A DNA stretch of 64,000 nt from Pterobdella sp. o SKG-2022 (Eukaryota > Annelida > Clitellata > Hirudinida > Piscicolidae): the NCBI GenBank assembly GCA_964035795.1, contig OZ038320.1, positions 20,354,589 through 20,418,588 of the forward strand, in the 5' to 3' direction. A model generated the notes under the pieces. The model saw nothing but the letters and a program-made list of their open reading frames with translations, had not been told where the DNA came from and ran no database searches. Below, one piece after another: positions 1 through 13,265 of this stretch; the first letter of the stretch is position 1; the number at the start of each line of letters is the position of its first letter. The position numbers were made by a program, and so were the translations under genes.

Positions 1-1171
1 CCTCATCGGAAACTGATAGAAACGCGACAGTCTGAGTCTCTTGCACATTTTCAAGTACTTCAATAAGCTGCCGATCACCTTTTTTTTCAGAAGTGAGTGT
101 TACTTTTGGAGCGTGATCATTTTTATCAATTACATGGATTATTAATAAGCAGCTAGCTGACAAGGATGGGTTTGCCATATCTTTTGCGATCACTTTCATT
201 TTATATTCTTTTTTATTTTCGTAATCTAATTTATTTTTAATATACACATTTCCAGTTTTTGCATTGATTACAATTAAATTTCCATATATATTAGATTTTT
301 CAAAGAAATATTCAATTTTTCCATTATTTCCTTTATCAAAATCGAACGCCTTTATTTTCACTATTGGTTGTGGAACTAAGCTTTCTTCAAAAACCTCTAT
401 TACATATGTACTATTCACAAAATATGGAGGTTGGTTTGTTTCTTCAATATTTATTATCACTCTTAATCTCCCGCGCTTTGGAGGGTTTCCTTTATCTTCA
501 GCAATTATGTCAAAACTTATAGGATTTCTTTCCCGATTCAATCTGTCATTCGATCGAATAAATAGTTTTGGATTTTTAATTTCAGACGTGTCCACATCCA
601 AAGTGAAACGACAATCATTACAATTTTCAACAGTGTAAAATGCAATATCAAAATCTTTAGAGTCAAAATCTTGTGCTGATGGAATGAGAAATTTACTGCC
701 TATTTGTAAATCTTCTGCTACTTTCAATGGCAAATTATCAGTAGGAAAAATTGGAGAGTTGTCATTTATATCCATTATTACTACCTCTATACTAATAACT
801 TCAAATTCTTTATTGAAACTCTTACAAATCACTTGGAGAGCAAGTACGCAATTTTCAGAAATTTCATCCAGGTTATCGCAAATTTCTTCTCTATCAATTC
901 TTTGGTTAACAGACAAAACTGAAGAGTCTAAATCCAATAAAAATAAAGAAGAATAGGATGACTGAACAAGAATGAAATTGCTCAATTTTCTGAAGCCATT
1001 GTCGAATTCTACGAGAGATTTAATTATAGTTCCCACAATAGAACCTATGGGTTGTTCTTCAGAAATTGAAAACCTGATTTTGACTTCTTCATTAAATGCT
1101 GTAACAGTAGTGCAAAGTAACAGCATAATCATCATTTTCCATATTGGCAATTCTTTTTCAGTTTGCTTCAT
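1..1171 (-). CDS. protocadherin, N-terminal part (runs off the left edge)
   Basis: An open frame of 390 codons on the minus strand starts at ATG 1171 and has no stop before the window edge. Residues 1-25 form a signal peptide with a hydrophobic core (MMIMLLL). Extracellular cadherin repeats follow: EC1 about residues 26-135, beginning with the protocadherin-like stretch ISEEQPIGSIVG and closing with the calcium linker DINDNSP; EC2 about 136-245; EC3 about 246-360, closing with DKNDHAP; then the start of EC4. The linker between EC2 and EC3 reads EETNQPP instead of DxNDNxP, so calcium binding there may be weak. Three repeats in one uninterrupted exon is usual for protocadherins. Expected role (family knowledge): calcium-dependent cell-cell adhesion at the plasma membrane. 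Which protocadherin this is cannot be told without the cytoplasmic tail. Confidence 0.93.
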   Translation of the reverse strand, partial: MKQTEKELPIWKMMIMLLLCTTVTAFNEEVKIRFSISEEQPIGSIVGTIIKSLVEFDNGFRKLSNFILVQSSYSSLFLLDLDSSVLSVNQRIDREEICDNLDEISENCVLALQVICKSFNKEFEVISIEVVIMDINDNSPIFPTDNLPLKVAEDLQIGSKFLIPSAQDFDSKDFDIAFYTVENCNDCRFTLDVDTSEIKNPKLFIRSNDRLNRERNPISFDIIAEDKGNPPKRGRLRVIINIEETNQPPYFVNSTYVIEVFEESLVPQPIVKIKAFDFDKGNNGKIEYFFEKSNIYGNLIVINAKTGNVYIKNKLDYENKKEYKMKVIAKDMANPSLSASCLLIIHVIDKNDHAPKVTLTSEKKGDRQLIEVLENVQETQTVAFLSVSDE

Positions 1172-1204
1172 TCTTTACAATTAGCCTGCATGATCAAATC
1201 TTTA

Positions 1205-1232
1205 ATTGAAGGATATATAAAGCTAATTGGTT
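1205..1232 (-). promoter_or_regulatory. possible CCAAT/TATA-like element upstream of the protocadherin
   Basis: On the minus strand, about 35-60 nt before the ATG at 1171, a CCAAT is followed closely by TTTATATATCC. The spacing resembles a small promoter, but AT-rich DNA gives TATA-like strings by chance, and a 3' splice site (ATGCAG just before the ATG) is an alternative reading of the same stretch. Confidence 0.2.
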
Positions 1233-4200
1233 GAACAAACGAAAAGATTTTTTAACAAAAGTTTTTTCATTATATTCAAATTACTATTTTCTTCAATTAC
1301 AGTCACATCTTTCATTTTATATTTTTAATGAAGACATTTTTTCTGCAAAAAACTTCTATTGGAACATTTTTCCATGTAAGTTTCAATGATGCAATTCTTT
1401 TAACAAGTTTTTGTCCATATGAAATGTTTTGAGCTAATTAAATTGTTTGTGCCAAAACCAGTTTAAAAAATTGTAATTATTGGACATAACTATAAAACCC
1501 ATCAATTAAAATAAATAGAAAAATCAATTATTTGTGAATACCTCTCATTTTGAAGTACTTTGGAAGCAAATGAAAAATGGACCGAAAGTTACACAAAAAA
1601 GCAAGATGTAAAAATGTTTCGAAGGCTTTAAAGGGCATATATTTTATTTTTTAACTAATGATACTACTTTTCGGCAATAAAAGCAATCAATCTATGTTTA
1701 CATAATTTGTAAAACAAAAAGGCATCTAACAACTAAGAGAAATAATTAATTTAAAATACACTCAAAGAATGATCAAACGTTCGTAAAACCAGTACAACCA
1801 ATAAAAATACATTATAATACCATTCAATTAGGCGGGCAAATCAATCTAAATATATTCGTAAGGTTTCCTAAACTTTTCAAGCTGTTTTTACAATTTTATA
1901 ATTTAAAAAATTTTGGTTCTTTTATCATTTTGATGTTCAAAACATTGTTTAAAAAATTAAGAATTTCATTTATAAGTATATTTATTGTTAAATCTTCCTA
2001 AATAACCTAGTGGGGTTTTTAATGTCACAATCAATATCTTCAGAATTTTAAATTTTAAATAAGCTAAATTATTGAGAGTTTTTGTTGAAGTATTGACCAA
2101 TTTTCAGTTTTTTTCAAACAAAAACGCAATAGGAAGTTTGGCAGCTCTAAGAGTTTTATTTCCACATGTTAATTATCAGGAACACACGGCACCACAACGT
2201 AGATAATGCAAGTGGGCGGATTACTAACGACCTCAACAGCGCTTGACAAGATAAGATGTTGCTTATTTTAATCATTTTTAAAAAATCTACTGATTACCTT
2301 TTTAAAAAAATCTCCACTCATAATCTACGATTTGATCGAATTAATTGAGCTTCATAGAAAAAAAATAAAACAATTAATATTCCATTAATTAGCTTAATTT
2401 GCAAAGAACAAGTTTTGTCAGTTTGAAATAAAAACCGTATCTAATTATACATATTTTTAAAATGAATAAGTTTAAAACATCGATAAAGATAAACCGGTAA
2501 ATATGTAAAAACGAAAATTTACGTTTAAAAATTTTTTCAAAAATTACAAACATTCGACGTTAAAAACCTCAAGAGTTTGGGAGGCTTGTGAACATAAAAA
2601 TGCACAAAATGCTCGAACCCGTGTAAAAACAAAGACATAAAGTAGAATAGTAATTCAATAGAGAATGGATTTATTAAATTAGAAGAAAGATACAAACACC
2701 TACGTGGGAATTCTTATATATAGAAACACACACGATCGTGCAGTCTTTTATCTTAGATGCACCACTACAAAAGAATCTAATAAATTAAAAAAAAGTAAAA
2801 CTTTTTCAACGAGGTAGAAGTAAGTGTGTACAAAAAATGTTTTAAACATATATGGTGATCAAAAAATAACGAACGAGACAAAAAGGATAACAAATAAGGT
2901 AACAAACAAAGACAGAAAAGGCAACAGAACGTTTTGAATGATAATTTCTTTAGCAGATAAGCACACAACTCTAGCTAATGCGATCTGACTTTCTTGACAC
3001 TTCACAATTTAAGAACTCGAATTTTATAATATATAAATTTATTTGGAAAAGGTTTTAGTATATATTGGAAATTATTATACCACTTTCCACTTAAGCAGCT
3101 TATTTCAATATTACTCATTTAGACGAAATGAATAATTTTTTTTTAGCGCATCGAGTTTCTAATATGATACGCAATTTTTCTATTATTTAAGAGTTGTAAA
3201 ATCGATTTAGTGTCAAAGTTGTTGATGTCGTTTCAATACTTACATCAGTTTTGCACTGTTTATCCATGTTTTTCTCCATATAAAAAAAGCATAAAAAGGC
3301 ATTTGCCTGCATATCTTGCAAAAAATCAACCATATTTAATTAAAAATTGAAAATATTCTTCTTTATTTATGTTTTTTCATAAAATTACTTACAACAATAA
3401 ACAACAAAAATTAAAAAAAAACAATTTAAATTTTTTAAAAACAAAACAATCTACAAAAAATGTGCCTTTGAAGTATATAACTCACAACAAGATGCCCTCC
3501 TCTTTCAATTTCACGCTTTCATCCTAAGCACTCCTCTACAAATGTCCCGTGAGACGAAAGTCCCGTGTAAGTATTAAAAATTCATCCAACAACCGTAGTG
3601 TTGGTGCATAACTGACAAAATTTTTGGCGAGTTATATTTAATTTTTTTTTATAAAATCTCAGTGCTCATCAAAACTTGAATTATGACTAATAAAATTGAA
3701 TGAAAGTGTATTGAAATAAATTTCCTTTTTATGCTTATTGCATGAATATTTTATTATTACAATCCATTTTGCTTCTTATAGTCAATATGTGTTATTATCA
3801 AACATATATGATTTCATATTTATAAACCGGCACGCCTAACTCTCCAAACCAATATGTTCATAATGAATAATAAAGTGCAATAATTTACCATAAATTTTCA
3901 ATATTTCAAATGTCAGCTACACCTCTTATTGATAAGTTATAAAAAATGGAAAAGTCGGTATAATTATAATGGATTCGGATCACGCTGCAAAATAATTTGG
4001 ATATTAGAACTCCATATATTATAAATCGAATATTTATGAGAATAGAAAAAAATCAGATTTTTTGGTGCATTAGAACTCCGCTCAGGCTTGAAAGCTCTAT
4101 ATGTATAATGAAACATTAACGTTTCTCATTTTCCAACAATTTTTTTTGCTCTTTTTATGACACAATTGTCTGTTTATTACCTCATATTGAGAACAAGTTA

Positions 4201-7200
4201 AGACCTCTGAAGGATCTGCAAAAGAAATCTATCTACCAAGCCACCCAAGGCCATCAAATCATGTCTAAAGGTTAAGAGAGGTCAAGCAAAAGCACGCATC
4301 AGAGGTCTTACGATGTGTTTTAATGCCGTGTGTTTTAGTGCCTCTTCACGCTTACACAATGCCTTTTTTGGACACTTTATGGCTTTTTTTAAATGTCAAT
4401 TTTTTTGCAATGCCATAAATTTTTTTGCTGCTTTTTAGCGTCTTTTTATTTGGAGATTTAATTGAAAAATCTTCGTGAATCTGAGCTTTATCACACTCCA
4501 AAATAAACTTTTGGTTAATGCATTAACTTTTTGACAACGTGTATCAAGGAAAAAATTTTTTGTGTTAAAATCTTAAATATACCAAATACTGGTAGGCTAG
4601 AGGTATAAAAAGAATCATTTTTCAAAAGCATTATTCATTCAAACCTGAAGCTTCAATATGAAATGCTGAATGGCATGATTTATTTCTTACGTGTCAATAT
4701 ATGAACGATTACACACAACGAAATCTTTTGTTATCTAGTGAATTTGTAAAGCCCACTAAATTTCAATTGAATTTTTCCCCATATCAAGAAATTAAAACTT
4801 CTTTTATTTTTTTTTAATTTGAATAAAAATTTAATTTAGTTTACTTTTTCTCAAATAAATAAAACAAATCGGAAATGTTTATTAAATCTCATTAGAAGTG
4901 TCAAATCCATTCAACTTGCTAATGAGAACATTTTAAGATAAGAATGCCTACAGATAACTATGAAATTTCCGTCTTATATAAAGTTACATAAACCGAGTCG
5001 TCATGAATTAATTGATTTCTACTTTTACTGATGATTATGAAATTTTGGGTAATGCTAAAAAATAAATATTAAAAAAAATATTATTAATCAAACATTCAAT
5101 AGAAATGATAAAAATTAATTAAAATATTAGATATGAAATGAAATTTTTGGAAAGGTAAACATAAAATAAAACACTCCAATGGAGGCATGTGCTAAGGGCA
5201 AGTAATAAGGCATGTAGAAAAAAGGAAACGATGAAGGCTGAGAAAAAGTCACTCGGTGATGTAATATGAATGAAAAAGAAAACTTTTTATCATTGAAAAT
5301 TATATTAACTTTTTTATTTCAATTATCATAAATTTTATAGTAAGAAAAAATCAAAAAATTTAACAAATCAAGTTTGAGTAACAATATTTTAAAGGTAGAA
5401 ATTACATATTATTTATTTTTTTGTTTAAAATATAACATAAAGAGCAAGAATTCAATTGATATTATACTAATTCATATTAAATGAAAAATTTAAATTATAC
5501 TAAGCAATTTTATTGAAAAAATACTTTCAATTACACGCTTGCATAAGCATTGATTGTATGCTAAAACATTGCCTGATAATAGTTAGCGATAAAAGTCTTT
5601 CTAGCGTAGAAGCCAAAAACATGACACATTTAGGGCAGTTACAAGCTTTCAAAAAACGCGTTACGAAGGCTTTTTAAAATACAAAGATGATTCTCTTGAA
5701 AGTAGTGTTTCATGAGTTATCTAGGTCTTAAAATTTATTTTTCAAAAATGTCACTTTTATTGTAGCTTGAGTGCTTCAGAACGCAAATTGAATAGAGCGA
5801 TGAGACGGTTCAATAAAAACACAGATCTTTCTAGCAATAATTATAATTGTTAAAATGTAATTAAGAATACAATATACTTGAAATTTCATTAAAAATACTT
5901 TCTTTAAAAGCGAAAAACTTTAAAGTCCAAAAGCATATGAAAGGAATATTGAATTTTATTTGTTAAAAGCTTTGCTGAGGGCGGTGAGTCGGCCCATGAT
6001 TTAAGTGCCCAAAAGAAACTTTTTTTAGTGAAAATTTTAATTAGTTTACATAAAAATATGTTTTGGTTCGAGTGGAAATAACTTATTGCATGTGTTAAGT
6101 CACTGTGGTTTAGATCATTGCCGATGAATTAATGATGATGCAAATTCAACGCGTAGAGGAATAATTATTTAAATCATACTTTATTTTTATTAATTTTTAA
6201 AAAAAAAAAAACTGTGTACAATGATTATTTATAAAAATAATCGATAAAATTACCATGAAAATATTGATTATTAAAAATTGTGGAATAATTTATGTGAGCG
6301 ATAAACGAATTGTTCGATTAGGTTAAGTGAAACCAGATTTTTGTATTATATTACAACTCACATTAGCCTACATGCCCGAAACTTGACAAAAGATATATAT
6401 AAAATTAAGTTATAATGTGGTTGAGTTTTCAAATAACTTTTTTCTCAGCTATTAAATTGAGTTTTGAACACACGTTTTGAAATTGAAAAAAATGAGATGG
6501 CAAGTCTTAATCAGTGACTAATATGTTTGTTCAAAGTATCTTTAAGATCCAATCAAATAGGGAATTAGTTATTACAAAGCCTTTCTTAAAATAAATCATT
6601 CAATCAAAAAACACTAAAGATGAGAAACAGGATGTAAAGTATGGGAAAAGTCATTCGTTTGAATCTGAGAATATTCTAGAACTTTGTTTTCAACTTATAA
6701 ATTATTAAGGTGAAATATCAAAAATAAATCAAAAGGTAAAATTTTGCATAAGTTGAATCGCTAAGAACTTAAATGAATCATAATTCACATTAAGATCGCT
6801 GGACGAAAAAGTTTGATTTATAGGATTTTGAAATTTATGCAACTAGATATAAGATAAAAATACGAAGTGTGTAGAATTTTGAATCGAAATTCTGAGATCC
6901 ATCATGAAATATTTAATTTGTAGCAATTTGGTAAGAACATTCTTAAAAGACTTTGATCCAATGTTTGGGAAAACTATTTGTGCAAAAGAATGTTTCAACA
7001 TCTACAAAAATGTATATACGTAAAAAAAACTATTTTAAAAAATTCCAATAAATATGAAAAATAGTGTAGAGAAATATATTATAGAAAGATTAATTTAAAA
7101 TATTAAATCAAGATTCCTATACAACGCCTTATTCATGTATCCTTTCCATCAACTCTACTAGCAAATCATTCATCTTCTTGGACCTCTTATCAGTTTAAAG

Positions 7201-8909
7201 TTTATTCCTTTTTATTTCAATCGATTTTTTCTGTTTGACCCTTTATTTCTATTTATAGTAGAAGTTTTTTGAAATTAAAAATTAATTAAGTTTCAAGCAT
7301 AAATAAAACACGACTTAAATATTTGTTTATCAAGGTACTCAGTATGGAAATTAAACAAGACATGAAGTTTAAAAGAATATTATTGTTGTAATAATATAAG
7401 AATTTTATCAAATTTTTAGAAAACTTTTATAAACAACATAAAGTTATATGTGGACTAGAATGCACTGAAATAATATTTGTGGAGCAAACATAGCAATGTG
7501 GTGGGCAGAAATACTTAGCACTACTTGTAAAAGTTCATGTCAATTTTAATAAGACAACTTATTTTGATACCTAGACCAAGTGAAAATTTTAAATTTTGCA
7601 GATAAATAACTTGAGTACAGTTATTATACAAATACAGTTGTTTGAGTTATTTGTTGAAAATGGCTTCTAAAAGATGCATTCCAAAAACAAATTATCGACC
7701 ATGATAAGGCTATACTTATGGAAATTTTAGTATACTTTGATAAAAAACGTGCTTTAAAATTTTTTTTAAATTGAAGAAAAATAAATGAAAAAAAATTTTT
7801 TTAAACATCTGTAATCTGGTTCTTTTAAAAGGAGGTAATTATATTTAAAAGGTATTAAAGAAAAAAAAATATTTCTCGATTATGAAGCAAATTTTCCCTT
7901 TCAAAACACAATACAATTCTTTTCAATCATCATCTCGCATGCACCGTTTCCATATTTATTTGCAGGTATTAAAACGGATCTATATTATCCGAGTTGGCTT
8001 AGAATTGTACATATAAATGAGGAAATCTTTTACCAAATAATTTCAATTCGGGAAAAAGTAACATTTTTGATCAAAGTAGAAAGATTAGGTAGAAAAAATG
8101 CTGAGTTTTCAAAAAATCAATAGAAAGATTGTATCAATTTCAAGTTTTTCAAGTAAATGAAATACTTTAAAAAGTTGAGTGTTCTTTTCGATGATTTCAA
8201 CAAAAAAGCCGAAGAAAAATGAAGTTGAAAAATTATTTGAAGTACTTGATATGAGCCTTATAAAAGATTATTTTCATATTATTATGAATATTTGAAAAGA
8301 ATTCAAAATTCTTTAAAAATAAAATAATTATGGAAAACAAACCAAACTATTTCCTTTCAAGTACAAGTCTTATAAACCTTTTAACACCATCCCAACTATT
8401 AACACTTCACAACTACCAGTGTAGACACTCCACCACTCTACATAAAATCATCGCCACCATTGTTATCTCCGCAGCTACCATCTTCACTATTTTATCACAT
8501 GAAAGCAGTGGAATAGGAATTAAAAAATGTTTTATCATTTTCTCAAGGATTTCTTTTGAGTCATATCAATCTTATTGTGAATTTAATCGGAAATGTCCCA
8601 CGTTTTGATGAGTGTTTGAATGAATGAAAGTGTAAAGAAGGCCGTTTTTTATTAATTGATTCAAGCTTAACTATCTCTTCTTAAGTGAAGATATATTAAC
8701 AGAGCTAAGAGAGTATGTATTTCAATGTTTATAGGTCATTCATTCGAACTAAAGCTCTACATTACTGCTCTAAGAAACTTGAAGAATGTAACATGAGAAA
8801 GTGGAATTCAAAATGTCGTTTGAAGATATCAAATATAATTCAAACCTCTTTAAAAAAATTTTCCATTGACAGTTAATATTTTCTAATGAAATTTGATAGT
8901 TTGTTCTTA
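1233..8909. other. gene-poor AT-rich region
   Basis: No exon, RNA gene or recognisable mobile element was found here. The short open frames lack codon bias or family resemblance. The only structured item noted is a 12-bp inverted repeat at 4199-4310, listed separately. It is the upstream region of the protocadherin, so it could hold regulatory elements or 5' UTR exons that cannot be recognised by eye. Confidence 0.6.
4199..4310. repeat. 12-bp perfect inverted repeat around a GC-richer core
   Basis: The arm TAAGACCTCTGA at about 4199-4210 recurs as its exact reverse complement at about 4299-4310. About 88 bp between them is less AT-rich than the surroundings. It may be the ends of a small non-autonomous element or a long hairpin. 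The arms are too short to be sure. Confidence 0.4.
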
Positions 8910-8988
8910 TATTATTATTATTAAGATTTTTATAGCGCACAGTTATCAATTCAAGATTGCTTCAGAGGCGCTCAAGGTTTGTAAGAGC

Positions 8989-11825
8989 TTATGACTGGGG
9001 ATGTTTATGGTATAAGTGAGTTTTTAAAAGTTTGCAAAAGTTCATGAGAGAAGGCGATGAGTGCAAGTTAGAAGGAAGTGAATTCCACAGACGTGGAGCC
9101 TGTTGAGAAAAAGAGCGACTAGTAAACAAGCCTGAAGAAACAGGTTGATGAAGCTGGAGACCAGAGGTCAAGGATCTGAGTGGTTGACGTGTGTGTCTGA
9201 TTGACAAAAGATCAAGAAGATAAGTAGGTTGTTCAAGCTTTAGAGTGCATGCAAAGAGCCAAAGTAATTTAAACTTGCATCTTTGGGAGACAGGTAACCA
9301 GTGCAAACGATCAAAACAGTCGCTGGAAGAGCTGAAATAATCAGCTTGAAGAACCGTCTTGGCCGCGTAGTTTTGGAGGCCTTGAAGTTTGCATAAAAGA
9401 TAGTTTGGCTGCCCGCAAAGGAATTACAGTAGTCCAATCTGGAAAGAACTAGTGAGATAAAGAGGGAATTAGCAGTGGAAAGAGGTAAGAATTTGCGTGC
9501 TTGTTTTATGGCATAGATATGGAAATTGGAAGATTGGATTATTTGAAAAATAAAGTGAGCAAAGTTCAAATTTGAATCTAAGGTGACATGTAAGATTTTG
9601 AGCTTGGAAGATATAGGAAGTGTGGTGCCGTCGAAAGTTACCACAGAAGGGAGATTGTATTTTGCTAAAAGACGAGAGCTGCCGACAAACATCACCTCAC
9701 TCTTAGTAGGATTTAGTTTCAGTTGGTTTTGGGAAAACCAGGAGTTTAGAGTGGAAAGACAACTGGATAATTTAAGGAGAGTGGGGCTAGAATCTGGCTA
9801 AGAGACTCCGGTGAAAAGAGTGATGTCATCAGCGAACTGGTGAAAAAGCAAGTCGTGCTGTAGAATAATGCTACACATGGGTGATGTATAAAGAGAGAAG
9901 AGGATTGGTCCCAGAACGGAGCCCTGCGGCACGCCTGAGTTGAGTGATGTAAGAGAAGAAGAGAAAAAGTCCATTTTAACGAACTGAGAACGTTGAGAAA
10001 GGTAAGAGCGAAACCAAGAAAGAGCGAGATCAGAAATATTGAAGTGTCTATTCAAAATATCAATTAAAATATTGTGATCGAGAGTGTCAAAAGCAGCAGA
10101 AAGGTCTAGCGAAACCAAAACGGCCGCATGTCCAGTAGCGCAGATGTTGCAAAGACTGTCAGTGATGCGTAAGAGTGTGGTTTCTGTTGAGTGGTGCTTG
10201 CGATATGCTGATTGGAAAGGATTATAATTAGGAGATGATAAAACGTGAGAAGTTATTCTGGAATGAACGAGTCTTTCGATAATTTTTGAAATGGTGCTCA
10301 AGTTAGAAATAGGGCGATAGTTCGAAGGAATGGTAGGTTCCAAATTGCCTTTTTTAAGTAAATGGAGAACTTGTGCTGTTTTAAAGGAGGCGGGGAATAT
10401 TGCTTGTGAAAAAGACAAGTTGGTAAGTTTGGAATTAGTGGAGCAGAGGTGAGAAAAGCGTTTTAAAGTGGATGTGGGATTAAGTCTAATGGAGAAGATT
10501 TGTTGGGTAAAGAGCAAATTAGCCTACTCACTTCTTCAATACTGAAAAATAAAAAATAAGAGAGTGGTGTTCGATTGTCTGGTAGAATAGGGTCTGTGCA
10601 GCGCAAAATGGACGTTGGCAAAGATTTGTGAATAAGAACGATTTTCTCTTTAAAAAAGCTTCTAAAGGTATTCACAAGATTGATAGCTTCTGAAGAGCTG
10701 CGTGGCGGAGAAGGAGGAGATCTATGTAGGATGGAGTTGGCAGTTTTTCAAAAAACTTTCGAGTTTGGTTTGACAGATGCAAGCATATTTTTAAAATAAT
10801 CAGCACGGAATTTAAAGATGAGAGCGCGAGCAGTCTTCCGAGATAACTTGAGGGCAGCAAGAAGACTGGCTGGAACAGGCTTGGATGACCTCAACAATAG
10901 AGAAATTTTTTTCTCAAGTTTTCGTCTTTTTCTTTTGGCGGCAATGACGTCAGTGGATAGCTTGCGATGGGAGTGACTGCTGGGGCGAAAAATGTGGGTG
11001 CGAAAAGGGGCATGGTGGTCGATAAAGGATTGAAAGGAGTTGTTCATTGTTGTAAGAAACTCTTCAACTGGGACATCAGAAAGGTTAGTTAGTGTATTAT
11101 GGATATGTCTGAGATCTTTCTCGAAGACAGCATCATCAAAGTTTTTAAAGGAGTGGGAAATTACAATGCGAGGGGAAAGGGGAGCAGAGCGAGGTTGAGA
11201 CTGCATAAAATAAGATAGTGATCAAAGTCAAAATTTTCTCTGCCAATTACTTGTATGAGATAACTTTTAGGTTTTAGAGTAATGATGAGGTCAAGGATGT
11301 TACCAAGGCTGTGAGTGGGAAAGTCTATGTGCTGGACCAGTTCGAGTTCACGTAAAAGCGGGTTGTCATGAGATGTAAAATTTGGGGTGTTGAAATCACC
11401 AGCCAATATAAAATTTGAAGAAAGAGAATAAAGGAAATAGAGATGAGACGTGAGCTCGCAGATAAAATTGGCGGTGTTTGGAGGACGCTGGATCACCGAT
11501 AGAAACAAACAGTGTGATGGAAAAGACACTTTGGCTGTCAATGATTCAAAAGAAGAGTGGACGGGGATTTAATGGCATCCAATCTAATGGAGTTTCTGGA
11601 AATTACAGAAATACCTCCACCTCGTTTACTAATGGGTCGGTGAGAGTGCAAGACATAAAAGCCATGAGGCACAATGTCATATTTTGTGACATTGTCTGCG
11701 TTTTCAGGAATCCAAGTTTCCGTCAAAGCAATTATGTCAAGTTTAAGAGAAAGGATAGTATCGAGTATAATAGGAGATTTACTACGAGTAAACCTAGGAT
11801 TGAGAAGAGCGAATTTAGTAGACAA
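8989..11825 (-). pseudogene. LINE ORF2: endonuclease plus reverse transcriptase, frameshifted
   Basis: Conserved blocks appear in the expected order but in all three frames. The apurinic-like (EEP) endonuclease begins near 11825 with ALTETWI and RGGGISV, and shifts frame near 11540 before LAGDFN at about 11410. The linker region spans 11206-10680. The reverse transcriptase (about 10517-9798) has NYRPISNLSTISKIIERLV, AFDTLDH, GVPQGSVLGPILFSLY and the catalytic FADD (a YADD variant) at about 9820-9830. The thumb and C-terminal region (9695-8989) contains SRLDYCNS and the L2/CR1-type C-terminal motifs, in two further frames. At least six frame changes are visible between 11825 and 8989. A living relative would copy its RNA at the nicked target site; this one cannot make the protein. 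Confidence 0.93.
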
Positions 11826-11999
11826 AGGTACATTGTGGACTTTAGGATGAAAGGCTGACCGTCATTCCCAAGCCGTACGTCCCATCTTGAGTCGCACTTG
11901 TTGTTTATAAAGGGGACAAGAGGAGGATGTTGTGACGTGGTCATGGCAAGAGCGCTTTTATTTAAAGCAGAGAACACAAAAGCAAAGAGAGGTTTTAGG

Positions 12000-13265
12000 G
12001 CAGTTGTCAGACGAATGGTCTATGCCGCAGTGCTCACATACTCTAGGATTTTGGCACTTAGATATGTTATGACCAAAGTCTGACAATTCAGACATCTAGT
12101 TGGATGGATGCGAGAGTAGAAAGGGAATCTACCAAGAGGGAAATGTACATTCTTGGACTTGTTCAACATGGGGAAAACATTGCTTGGAACTTGGATAAGC
12201 CAGTCACGAGTAGAAGGGTTTCGTGCGTTGGGTCTGTGCCTAAAGGCACGGAAAGCGCTGAAATCAGCAGATGGAAAGAGGAGATTGAAAGAGGTTTCAA
12301 GTTTCTCATTAGTAACCCATGTCGGTAGACCCAAAATGGTGATTGTTGGATTCAATAGAACTGGGTCGTGGAGGCGTATGTTGGGAAGAGAAGAAAGGAA
12401 GTTTGGCATCCTTGAGTGAATCAGCAGAGTCAGGTTCCCAGACAACAGCATCAGTAGACTCTCGAACATGCTTAGAAAAAGATTTAAAGGTTTGTTGTGA
12501 AAATTTGATGGACGAAACCAATCTCCTGCACAATTCACTAGGAGTCTCACCTGTAGTTGAGATAACTTTGGTGGAATATTTAATAATGGGTGGGGTTTTT
12601 TAATAAAAGGGATTTTATGTTGGATGGGGGGGAGTGAGTGTGAAATTTCGTTAGTGGATGGATGAGAGAGGGTGTGCATGTTTTTTGATTTGACAATAGT
12701 GCTGTAAGTAGGTTTGAGATGAGTTAGTAGTAAGAATAGATGTGGTTGAATTGGTTGGTGTGAATGATTCTAGGGAAATAAATGATGGAAGATTATTAAT
12801 TGAACTAAGAGATAAAGTGGTTGTATAAGCAGAAGGTGAAGAGGTTGAAGATGTCTTGCTTGTAGATGAAGCTGAGGTTGATGAAGATGAAGTAGTAATA
12901 GGAGATGAACTAGTCGAAGAAGTGGTTGGAGATGAACTAGTCGAAGAGGTGGTTGAAGTTGAACTAGTCAAAGAGGTGGTTGAAGATGAATTAGTCGAGA
13001 AAAACGTGGTAGCTGGAGGAAATGTAGAAGGAGAAGTAATTGAAAGAGATGGAATGGTCGAACAGAAAGATAAAGATAAAATGGTCGAGGAAGTATGGAT
13101 TGCTGATTGGGATGTTGAAGATGTAGTCGTCTTCGGTTTTCACCCTCTTTTTTTGGGAACCGAGGGTTCCTCAGACTTTAAAAAGTCTAAGACATTGCTA
13201 CGTAATGTGCTGAGCGCTGTTTGAATACTATCAATTTCGGAAATAATATTTCTGATGGCGGACAT
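12000..13265 (-). pseudogene. LINE ORF1 (gag-like) with Ser/Thr-rich N-terminus and CCHC knuckles, frameshifted
   Basis: The frame starts at ATG 13265 (MSAIRNIISEID) and predicts a short helix. A TGA interrupts it near 13140, just after a run of A, which fits an indel in that run. A Ser/Thr-rich stretch (about 13130-12790) follows, built partly from a 27-bp tandem repeat. A globular part in another frame (12679-12080) resembles the RNA-binding fold of LINE ORF1 proteins. It leads into zinc knuckles that read CLNCQ in one frame, then FGHNISKC and CEHCG in another, showing a one-base loss near 12075. Expected role: binding the element's RNA in a ribonucleoprotein. The copy is non-functional. 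Confidence 0.85.
12904..12999. repeat. 27-bp tandem repeat, about 3.5 copies, inside LINE ORF1
   Basis: On the plus strand the unit begins ATGAACTAGTCGAAGA and ends with GTGGTTGGAG or a near variant. Three full copies and a partial one lie head to tail. On the coding (minus) strand each unit gives nine Ser/Thr-rich residues. The antisense plus-strand frame reads as an acidic repeat, which is a shadow. Confidence 0.8.

Noticed and set aside
264..1184. Three plus-strand open frames
   Set aside because: They are antisense to the protocadherin exon, which has clear cadherin motifs on the minus strand.
8330..8608. 92-codon plus-strand open frame next to the LINE
   Set aside because: No motif, no family resemblance and no splice context; probably chance.
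12856..13224. Plus-strand acidic Val/Glu repeat open frame
   Set aside because: It is the antisense of the 27-bp Ser/Thr-rich repeat in LINE ORF1.
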